This document shows positions 46,401-52,361 of a DNA stretch of 64,000 nt, piece by piece. How positions within the stretch are numbered: position 1 is the stretch's first letter; each line of letters starts with the position of its first letter. The stretch is from Ditylenchus dipsaci (lineage: Eukaryota; Nematoda; Chromadorea; Rhabditida; Anguinidae). A program made the position numbers and the translations under genes. The notes beneath the pieces were generated by a model, which saw only the letters and a list, made by a program, of their open reading frames with translations, was not told where the DNA came from and ran no database searches. Location of the stretch: the NCBI GenBank assembly GCA_004194705.1, contig SADC01000062.1:124001-188000 (forward strand), written 5' to 3'.

Positions 46401-48714
46401 CGATGCAAGAGAACGGTTATGATTGTGGGCTTTTCCTTTGTCGATGGAGAGACTAAGTCAAGTGACCTGTTCTCAGAAAGATATGAATCGATTCCGCGAG
46501 CAAATGGCCATGGAAGTGGCGACTGGAGAGTCAAAGAAAAATTGAGATCTTTTGATTTTTATGTTTATCTAATCCTTTTTCGTGCTATTGTTATTGTTGA
46601 TGTGTTGAATAAACCAAGATTTTGTTTGTGTGGGTGACGCCCTTCTTGACTTTTATGAAAAGAATGAGAAAAGTTGAGAGAAGTCAAAATCAGAGGTTAG
46701 TTTAGGTCGATGATAAAAGAATAGATTTGCTGGTACCTCAAGGCGGCAACGTAAAAACTTTGCTATGAAACAAATAAATATGGATTGTAGGCTTCTAAGT
46801 TGTAAAGTGGGCGATACGCCTTTGAAATATTGCGGGTGCAACCTTCATAATCACGATCTTCGCAAATCATCCAAATCTTCACACCATACCGAGATTCAGC
46901 TGTCGACTTAAACTTCTGTTCTAAAATTTGTGAACGGCTCGCAGCAATTTAAAAAAATACTGTGAAACGAGCAAAATAATATTAAACAAGTGTTTCGAAA
47001 TCTTAGACACAAAAGGATCCCCATAAAGTTGTGCCTTATACGACTATAGTAGAAAAAATAGGGAGAGCAAAAAGATACAAGGAAACACAGCCGACCGAGC
47101 AATAAGCAATAATGAAATTTGAATTTTGAAATCCTTGGCGTTATGATAAGGCGTTTCGTAACTTTTGTATAATTTTATACAAAAGTTACGAAACGCCTAC
47201 GCACCAATAAAACTTCCAAATGAAAATCTTCTTGAAAGATAAAAAATTACTTGATGAGGGACGGCGTCTGTTCTCGAACGGCGTGTTGTGAAATAAAGGC
47301 CATGGGAACTGTTATTTACATTTGCAGAATGACCGTATGGAGACCTGCAATCACGAAAAGGTCAAATAAGTACAGGAGCGAACTCTTTGACCTATCAATG
47401 ATAGTTGCATCTGGCATCGGCTTTTCACCGCGGCCCTCATCAAGTATGCCTATAAAGCAACAGAGAATGAATTTGTGATTAGATCGACATTTTTCACCCA
47501 AATCCATCAATGGAGGTTTGTGATAGCCCCTTCGAAAGCACAAAAAAGCAGGATGAGACCGAATAGACCCATGGTTCAAATCTGCTGGATGACCATATGG
47601 CGTGGTAGCAATGCATTCGTATCCTTCTGGAGTCTGGAGTAGAAAAGTCGAAAATAAGAATGTTTTCATTGTTTAAAATACCCTTTCTCCAAGTCCAGGA
47701 AATATCACAGCAATCTGAGATTAGCATAAAGGAAAATTTGAAGCAGTAAAAACTAGAGTTGGGTATGCGAACTTCGAGAAAATCGACGTTGATTTTGATT
47801 TTTGAATGTCTAATTGAAAACAAATTAAAAATTTGTATGTACAATTTGCTATCAATTATCATTTGAGCATCTTGCGGTATAACTACATTTTGCCTTTTCA
47901 TTTCATGCTTGCGTCATTCTTGGTTCAATTTTTTACAGTTTCAGCAAAAAAATTAATCGAAGTAAATATTCTATCCACACTTTTTTAGACGAATTTTAAT
48001 CGTACATATTTGGGTAGAAACAGATTTTCTGGGTTTAAAACAAAATTTGTAAAAAAGACTTAAAAAAAATTCAGGTTTTTCTTGTGTCACCTTTTTGTTT
48101 CCCACATATACCCAAGATAAGCTCAGTCATCCAGCTATGCAGTTAGGATAATATTATTTTTAAAATCGAACTACCATATTCTCTCTAATAGAGAGACCAT
48201 CCCACCCCTGCGTTCAAAATCGTGTTTGTGGCACTGCGTTTTTGACCCACTTTTGAAAACTTGTCTCAGGAAACTTATACCTCAATTTTTAGCCAGTGAG
48301 ATGACTTACAAATTGAGGGGAAACTTGCCACAAAAAAAATTGAAAAGGGAGCCCAAAACACAATGCCAAAAACACGATTTTGAATGAAACGGGGGCGGGG
48401 AGGGCTTCTATTAGAGAGAGTACGGTATGCCACTACACACGAAAAGAAAAATCGGTATGCGATGGGTGAAGAGATTTTGTCACCGGTTTCAATTCGACAC
48501 CGGAAAATCAAATCAAAGCTGATTTTCTAGGGTTTCGCAGTCTCTCAACTCTAGTAAAACACACATCAGTTATAGGCGCCACAGGCTCCGACACATTGTT
48601 TCCACTTTCATGTACCAAAGGTGCAAGTTCTTCAGCTTTGTCTGTCAGACCAGCAACAATGAAATACTCGAATAGACGACGCTCATCTTCACAGCCCACA
48701 GGATCCAAATTCAT
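19452..48714 (-). CDS. DENND4: DENND4-family Rab guanine nucleotide exchange factor, about 30 exons
   Basis: DENND4 proteins (Drosophila Crag) activate Rab10/Rab11-type GTPases in polarised membrane traffic. Exon tops (minus strand) are 48714, 47633, 47449, 40959, 40825, 39504, 39376, 39181, 38570, 38398, 37294, 37127, 37026, 36150, 35962, 35652, about 34719, 34607, 33591, 32669, 32549, 32231, 31447, 30193, 27747, 27611, 26887, 20376, 20155, 19697 and 19602 (stop at 19452). In order they give an N-terminal MABP-like region ([24 protein letters not shown]), u/cDENN ([49 protein letters not shown]), dDENN ([14 protein letters not shown]), a PPR-like stretch ([17 protein letters not shown]), a cysteine-rich C-terminal region ([17 protein letters not shown]) and the tail ([15 protein letters not shown]). 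About 1,400 residues are assigned, against roughly 1,860 in vertebrates. Exons at 34719 and 47449 align poorly. Introns hold TEs and the IFT54 gene. Single-base frame slips lie in homopolymers. Confidence 0.9.
20137..20155 (-). other. DENND4: 19-base DENND4 microexon
   Basis: A TTTTTCAG acceptor and a GTTAGT donor bracket 19 bases that, joined to exons 20376-20217 and 19697-19659, read [19 protein letters not shown] in perfect phase. Vertebrate DENND4 has a closely matching SLYREILF at this point. Confidence 0.75.
20510..23045 (-). CDS. IFT54: Intraflagellar transport protein IFT54 (TRAF3IP1/MIP-T3)
   Basis: IFT54 is an IFT-B complex subunit that binds tubulin and links IFT to kinesin and dynein in cilia. 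Two exons: 23045-21648 and 20771-20510, joined in phase over an 876-base intron. The N-terminal calponin-homology-like domain (residues 1-115) shows [19 protein letters not shown], then [12 protein letters not shown] and [20 protein letters not shown], the family pattern. A Lys/Ser/Glu-rich linker follows, as in all IFT54 proteins. The C-terminal coiled coil begins [17 protein letters not shown] and ends [14 protein letters not shown], matching the family end. Frame is lost once, at nine consecutive T (22461-22469, plus strand); removing one base restores it. The total is about 550 residues, normal for the family. It lies wholly inside a DENND4 intron on the same strand, about 130 bases before the next DENND4 exon. 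Confidence 0.93.
20925..21300. mobile_element. CAGTC-family MITE remnant in the IFT54 intron
   Basis: It begins CAGTCGGACCTGGATTTAGA. The right side carries GGACCGAACTTG and a GGGACCAGACTGTC block that mirrors CAAATATTGCTTGATTCCAAT on the left. The ends are decayed and no target duplication is seen. Confidence 0.45.
23046..23945. other. DENND4 intron sequence upstream of IFT54, no gene seen
   Basis: It holds the putative IFT54 promoter region, without any motif I can identify. A palindromic repeat fragment (GGCAGGCCAGCGTTTGTTAG) lies at 23725; this motif recurs at 30900, 37560 and 51070. Confidence 0.35.
23946..24409. mobile_element. hAT-like palindromic repeat rich in CCGGAACCGGAAT
   Basis: The ends TAGAGTTGGTCGGAATCG and CCGGAATTCCGGGCCAACTCTA-type sequence are inverted. 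The interior repeats CCGGAACCGGAATTTTAG. A second TAGAGTTGG start lies inside at 24239. The TAG-G/A-GTTGG terminus is shared with elements that show 8-bp duplications, but no duplication is visible here. Confidence 0.5.
24733..25090. repeat. Tandem repeat, 101-bp period, about 3.5 copies
   Basis: Copies start at about 24735, 24836 and 24937, each beginning GTACAGTTATCGGCGGTAGA and ending in TTCTACAGCTATTAAG. Copies two and three are almost identical. Diverged members of the same ACAGTTATC family occur at 30300-30640, 49080-49800 and 53735-53895. Confidence 0.8.
25091..25973. other. DENND4 intron, no gene seen
   Basis: On the plus strand, 25597-25660 has an ATG frame ([20 protein letters not shown]) followed by a good GTAAGT donor. 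With no partner exon I do not call it a gene. Confidence 0.3.
25974..26508. mobile_element. TAGGGTTGG-ended palindromic element
   Basis: The left end TAGGGTTGGATTCAGTCGGT and the right end ACCGACCGAATCCAACTCTG are inverted copies. Inside is a second palindrome with GAGGCGGCTCCCCAAAA and a GAGGAAATACGG motif. The terminus matches the hAT-like group, but the target duplication is not clear. Confidence 0.5.
26520..26760. repeat. CAGTC-family MITE remnant
   Basis: It begins TACAGTCATATCTCTGTGTAACG and carries the family core GTTCGTTTCCGCCTGTGGTCC with CGACAC. A degenerate inverted copy, GTCGAACCTAGTTAAAAAGG type, follows on the other strand near 26690. The right terminus is lost. Confidence 0.45.
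28444..29428 (+). mobile_element. Internally deleted Tc1/mariner element
   Basis: The 985-base copy has terminal inverted repeats of about 35 bases starting ACGGGTGGTCAAAAAGTTCG, and TA on each side (28442-28443, 29429-29430). Complete relatives are about 1.3 kb. Confidence 0.88.
28592..29294 (+). pseudogene. Mariner-type transposase, deleted and interrupted
   Basis: The N-terminal helix-turn-helix region starts [20 protein letters not shown], with a TAG stop after MLNTS at about 28676 and then [18 protein letters not shown]. After ENIQLIVV the frame shifts and jumps to [16 protein letters not shown], so the segment with the first catalytic aspartate is gone. The remainder is open to 29294, with QQDGAPSHR and [15 protein letters not shown]. 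The spacing between the second and third catalytic aspartates is 43 residues, longer than in the DD34D and DD37D groups. Confidence 0.85.
30300..30640. repeat. Diverged ACAGTTATC repeat array
   Basis: About three diverged units contain GATAACTGTA and TACAGTTATCG in inverted pairs, related to the 101-bp tandem repeat at 24733. It lies in a DENND4 intron. Confidence 0.6.
30641..31090. repeat. Palindromic repeat remnants in a DENND4 intron
   Basis: The 30870-31030 segment is an inverted repeat with GGCCAGCGTATTTTAGGTCG on one arm and ACATACGCTGACCTACCC on the other, the same family as 51040-51175. The flanking GAAAAATGACCCAAATAA matches the ends of the 37340-37970 element. Confidence 0.5.
31739..31972. 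mobile_element. TA-flanked CAGTC MITE in a DENND4 intron
   Basis: The left end CAGTCAAGTCTCGATTTAAC and right end ACCTAGGTTTGACTG are bordered by TA (31737-31738, 31973-31974). It contains GACCGTTAAATCGAGGGTGA, an inverted copy of its left flank. Confidence 0.6.
35003..35344. mobile_element. TTAA-flanked MITE in a DENND4 intron
   Basis: The ends AGAACCATGAATCCTTATAA and its near complement are bordered by TTAA (34999-35002, 35345-35348). The subterminal GAATTCGCGCGGGACCACC is inverted near 35285. Related to 12259-12451. Confidence 0.7.
36465..36718. mobile_element. Palindromic element with TTCTTCAACCGG repeats
   Basis: The outer ends ATGGCTCTACACATATTCTT and AAGAATATGTGTAGAGTCAT are inverted. 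The interior repeats TTCTTCAACCGGTTATTC and its complement. Lies in a DENND4 intron; no coding capacity. Confidence 0.55.
37340..37970. mobile_element. Composite palindromic element in a DENND4 intron
   Basis: The ends carry GGGAAATGACCCAAAATCAG and CTTTGGGTCATTTC in inverted orientation, plus GCTTAACACAATAAAAAAA and its complement. At the centre is a GGGTAAGCTAGCTTATGTTA palindrome and a segment with GGCGTAGCCAGAAAAATCTG and its complement GGCTACGCCCATGG, which looks like a nested second element. Confidence 0.5.
39536..39966. mobile_element. hAT-like near-perfect palindrome, 8-bp TSD
   Basis: It starts TAGGGTGGTGCGGTTACGG and is almost perfectly self-complementary over 431 bases. GTCAACAC is duplicated on both sides (39528-39535, 39967-39974). 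It sits in a DENND4 intron just upstream of the exon starting at 39504. Confidence 0.85.
40079..40383. mobile_element. TA-flanked CAGTTGCCGCTC MITE
   Basis: The ends CAGTTGCCGCTCAGTTTAAC and its complement are flanked by TA (40077-40078, 40384-40385). It holds the shared core GTTCGTTCCCGCCTAGGGTC and CGCAAGGATTCCGATTTTGC. Confidence 0.8.
41179..43525 (+). pseudogene. MULE transposase, upstream duplicate (copy 1), frame-broken
   Basis: It repeats copy 2 from [20 protein letters not shown] to the start of the Ulp1 region ([10 protein letters not shown]), then stops at the duplication junction near 43518. Compared with copy 2 it has single-base length differences in short homopolymers, breaking the frame several times. 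Its 3' Ulp1 exons are absent. Confidence 0.7.
43558..46456 (+). CDS. MULE transposase with C-terminal Ulp1-like cysteine protease (copy 2)
   Basis: The first exon is 43558-43746 ([20 protein letters not shown]). Exon 2 near 43801-43911 reads [20 protein letters not shown], possibly a FLYWCH-type zinc-binding piece. The main transposase exon runs to about 44570 ([17 protein letters not shown], then [20 protein letters not shown]). The next (44621-44803) has [20 protein letters not shown] and [20 protein letters not shown], giving the D-D pattern of MULE transposases. Downstream is [10 protein letters not shown]. From 45768 a Ulp1/C48 domain follows: [26 protein letters not shown] (His), VYYDSL (Asp) and [14 protein letters not shown] (Gln, Cys), so all catalytic residues are present. 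One frame slip remains near 44033 in a G5 run. SUMO or related protease activity is inferred. Confidence 0.75.
48173..48428. mobile_element. Palindromic element with ACCATATTCTCTCTAATAG ends
   Basis: The left TACCATATTCTCTCTAATAG and right CTATTAGAGAGAGTACGGTA ends are inverted. The arms share CAAAATCGTGTTT. This ACCGTATTT.CTCTAATA terminus recurs at 26445, 49440-49688, 50580 and 55378-55512. Confidence 0.55.
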
Positions 48715-49080
48715 ACTAAAAATACTAGGTTAAACACTTTTATATTATAATATATTTAACGAAAAAGCATCTGAGAGCTGAGAAAATGGGCTAAACACCT
48801 TTGGAAAATATGCATTTTGCCCGAGATCCAGAGATCCTCAGGGGGAGAAGGTGAGTTATAAGTAATGGAGCTTGATAGAACTTTTCACAGTAAAGTAAAA
48901 AACTTCACCACAAATGAGGAATTAACACGAAAGCAAAGAAATCCATTTAAGCAAATATATCATAATAAAATTTAGACTTGTTTTCAGGGGTGGGTTATTG
49001 CCCGGTCAAAATCGTTATGAGAAATGTATTGGGCAATTTCTTTTTTTGTAATTTATTCTATTTTGCGGGCAAACTCTTTT
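48715..49080. other. Upstream flank of DENND4, no promoter motif identified
   Basis: AT-rich sequence immediately 5' of the DENND4 start. At 48987 CAGGGGTGGGTTATTGCCCG resembles a hAT left terminus but no partner was found. Confidence 0.35.
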
Positions 49081-49800
49081 CATCCACTACGTACTGTACG
49101 TCACTAATTGTAGAATTTTTCGTATATTTCGTATATTTATTATACGAGAAATTCTACAGTTATTAACGTATGGTTCCCATCACACATGAAATTTTACAGT
49201 TAACAAGGTAAAGTTATCGATGGGGGAAAAAACTGACTCAGGATAATAACTGTACGTTAATAACTGTAGAATTTCTCATGCATTATATGAGCAGTTCGAC
49301 AGTCATCGAAAATTTAAATTAATCGGTGAATTACTGTGTCGATATAGCCTAAGAATTTTTCGTATATTATCCGAAAAATTCTACAGTTATTAACTTACAA
49401 TTATCGATAAAGATGCATATTATATGCCATTACAGTATTTCATCTAATAAGTGCCCCCGCTCTAATAAGCGCCCCCCCCCTTGACTTTGAGGGGGAGGCG
49501 CTCAGTGTAGAAGCAATATTTTGCAAAGATATTTGATACGTTTTCTTAACTCCCACGAGCTCTACCGATTCTACTTTTTAGATTTTGGTTGAGCACCCGA
49601 AAATCTTGAAATCGAATTCCAAATTTTCCGATTTTAGCGGGTTTGAAAAATAAGCGCACCGGGGCGCTTATTAGAGGAAATACGGTATGCTATACAAGAA
49701 ATCTTACAGTTTTTAACGTACACTTATTGACGGGAGAAATTTTATCAGGATGATAACTGTGCGTCGATAACTGTACGTTGACAACTGTAGAAATTCTCGT
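49080..49800. repeat. ACAGTTATTAACG repeat cluster with an inserted palindrome
   Basis: Repeated AATTCTACAGTTATTAACG and GATAACTGTACGTT units in both orientations at 49080-49430 and 49690-49800. Between them is a palindromic element (about 49435-49688) with TCTAATAAGCGCCCCCCCC and GGGGCGCTTATTAGAGG arms and a GAAATACGGTA end. Confidence 0.65.
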
Positions 49801-51035
49801 GCAATCCGAAAAAATATTTTCCCCGATTTCTAATTTATTGGACAAAGTCTAAATTTTGCTCGAGAAAAAAGGTCGATTTCTCGTTAGGCAACCACGGTTT
49901 TTTACAAAATTGATAATTCTCAAAACAGGATTCATATTAGAAAAAGAATAGAATAAATGATAAAAAGGTTACTTATTAAAAAATTTGCCTTTCTGAAAAC
50001 ACACTCGTTAAATAAAAAACAATGTGTGAAATGCAGTATTTCGGCACTTCAAGCTTGAAATCATGTAGTCCTTAAGTCCTCTCAAACACAATGCCAATGA
50101 TACTTGGAAATATTTTGAATGGAGTTTTAGGTGCTGTCACCCTATTTTTGTAATGATGTAAAGAAAAGATTAACAGATAATCCAAAAGACTAAATACTAA
50201 AAAAACACTTTACATCTTTTTCTAACAAAATTAAAGAAAAAATAAGAATTTACTTTTTATCATATTAGATAGCAAGACTGTCAACATTCGTAAAATGTGT
50301 AAAAAATCGGCAATTTATTCAAATTTAAAAATGACATTACTCAGCAAATATTTACAGAAAATATACTCGAAAATGTTCATTTTAAAAATCAAGATTCTTA
50401 CCCAATTTTCAAATTAGAGAAAATTTTTAGTACCATATGAGAATACCGAAATTTGGCTCGGCACTGGTATTTTCCGTTTTTTTTCTGATTTTCAGTCTTC
50501 AGTTGAGAATTCTTTCTCTCTTATTGGTCTTTTTTTGTCATTTTTGTGCTTTGATCTTCGGTATAATTAGCCTTCGGATTTACCGTATTTTCTCTATTCA
50601 AAAACCCCTCTCTAATAATTAGCCCCTGAGAGGTGATTGAAAAAAACTAGCCGCTTTCCAATAATTAGCCCCCCTCCGCCTCACTTAATAGTTAGCCTCC
50701 CTATATTAATTGCCCTCCCTCTCATAATTCATCTTCTGATTCTTATAATTTTTCTCATAATTCTCAGCCATTAAACAAAAATTAAAGGTCAAACAATCTG
50801 ACAGAGATAAACTAGAACATCTTAAACCCAAAACTTTTACACAACATTCGCACACGACAGCACTCAGTGATCCTGAATCACCCTCAATGATCTTAAATTA
50901 TCCTCAACAGTCTTCAACCATCCTGAATGTGGTTCTGAACCACATTCAGGTATCATAAGACACCCTCAGTTTTCTCAGCCTAAAAAAGTAGCCATATTGA
51001 TGGTTCAGATGGAATCCAGCTAACTTTCGTGCAAT
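49801..51035. other. No gene seen
   Basis: AT-rich sequence. At 50580-50720 there is one half of the ACCGTATTT..CTCTAATA family. At 50860-50960 TGATCCTGAATCACCCTCAA-like short direct repeats occur. No exon can be supported. Confidence 0.4.
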
Positions 51036-51039
51036 CCAT

Positions 51040-51175
51040 TTTTCAGCTTAGGCGGAAGGTAGACCAGCGTATGTTAGGACGGGCTTCAACGTGTTTTCCG
51101 AACTACAATTAAAAAAACATGTTTGAGTGTGGCCCTAACATACGCTGACCTACCCTTGCTACCCAACCCTCGCAA
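51040..51175. repeat. Palindrome with GACCAGCGTATGTTAGG arms
   Basis: The arm GGTAGACCAGCGTATGTTAG and its complement CTAACATACGCTGACCTACC flank AAACATGTTTGAG. Same family at 23725, 30890-31010 and 37550-37640. Confidence 0.6.
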
Positions 51176-51608
51176 AACCAAAAAACTCATGTGGCACTTT
51201 AGTCTATAGCTCACCAAACCTAATGTTTACATACAATGCAGTCAAAAAAATAGATCACTCAATTTTTACAAGAAAATTTTTCTTCAATCGTAAATTTATG
51301 TCTAATATAATGTTCAATATGGTTTTGTCTTGCACCTAGTTTGTAGCATTTTTCCTCCTCTATCTAACGGCGTTGAGCACGAGTTTGGTAGCGTATTTTT
51401 TCCAATAAAAGCCCTTCCGAAAGCCGATATTTTTTAAAATTTATTCTTTGCCTTTAGACCAATTTTTCATGCTATCGAGATGTAGCTGGAAATCTGCGCT
51501 ACATTTCGGTACGGCATCTAACCAAAGACCGATTGGAAGTAGTTGGTCAAAAGCGCAAAGTTAAATTTAAAAAATACAGGATTTTGGAGAAGGCTTCTAA
51601 ATAGAATA

Positions 51609-52037
51609 CAGTCGCCTCTCGATATAGTGACACCCGTCTCAAGTTCGTTCCCACCTAGGGTCCGACACTTTTTTACCTTCTTTTTTTGACGACTTTTGCC
51701 AAAAGTGATTAGTCAGTCAAGTGCAAAAATCGCAAGGATTCCGATTCTGCCGGTCGTTTTTGGAAATGACAAAAGTTTTGCCAAAAAGGCCCGCGCCTCT
51801 CGATAAACTGACACCCATTTTTCAAAAATAGGTGTCACTATTATCGAGAGGCGCGGGTGTTTTTGGCAAAACTTTTGTCATTTCCAAAAACGACCGGCAG
51901 AATCGGAATCCTTGCGATTTTTGCACTTGACTGACTAATCACTTTGGCAAAAGTCGTCAAAAAAAGAAGGTAAAAAAGTGTCGGACCCTAGGTGGGAACG
52001 AACTTGAGACGGGTGTTACTATATCGAGAGACGACTG
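51609..52037. mobile_element. TA-flanked CAGTCGCCTCTCG MITE
   Basis: The ends CAGTCGCCTCTCGATATAGT and its complement are flanked by TA (51607-51608, 52038-52039). The two arms are nearly perfect over about 200 bases and carry the shared core GTTCGTTCCCACCTAGGGTC. Confidence 0.85.
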
Positions 52038-52222
52038 TATAAGGTGATTTGGAATTAGAGGAGGGAGACACATTTTTTACTCCTAAAATGCACGAAATTG
52101 TTTTTTCGGACTATAAAGTGATGAAAAGTAGTTAAGTCCTCGCCAATTCGAACATACGAAACCCGTTGCCGTAGATGGAAATAGTCTTTTAATTTAGAAT
52201 TCAATGCCCCTTAACAAAAATA

Positions 52223-52228
52223 TTTATT
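52223..52228 (-). terminator. AATAAA polyadenylation signal of the RFRKS gene
   Basis: AATAAA on the minus strand, about 135 bases beyond the stop at 52362. It supports 52513-52362 as a genuine last exon. Confidence 0.55.
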
Positions 52229-52361
52229 ATTTAACGACAAAAGGTGCATATCAACAAATCACAATTGATCTTTTTGATATTATTCTTGCATATTTCTACA
52301 AAATTAGTAGTGAATTTAGTGCATTCACCAACAAGGTTGCTAATAGTCAGTCAACAGAGAT

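Larger units (their letters stand above)
40993..47197 (+). mobile_element. Mutator-like element with Ulp1 protease and hairpin ends
   Basis: Both ends carry a 48-base self-complementary hairpin (GGCGTTTCGTAACTTTTGTA and its complement around a TATAAAATTATA centre), followed by TTATCATAACGCC, inverted at the other end. So the terminal repeat is about 70-80 bases (40993-41070 and about 47120-47197). I see no clear target duplication. The interior has a 2,379-base tandem duplication (copy 1 about 41140-43518, copy 2 from 43519). Only copy 2 runs into a full Ulp1-like domain. The element lies antisense in the DENND4 intron between exons 47449 and 40959. Confidence 0.75.

Noticed and set aside
47316..47669. 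A single 117-residue minus ORF as one exon
   Set aside because: DENND4 homology shows two exons (47633-47498 and 47449-47345) with an intron between them that happens to be open.
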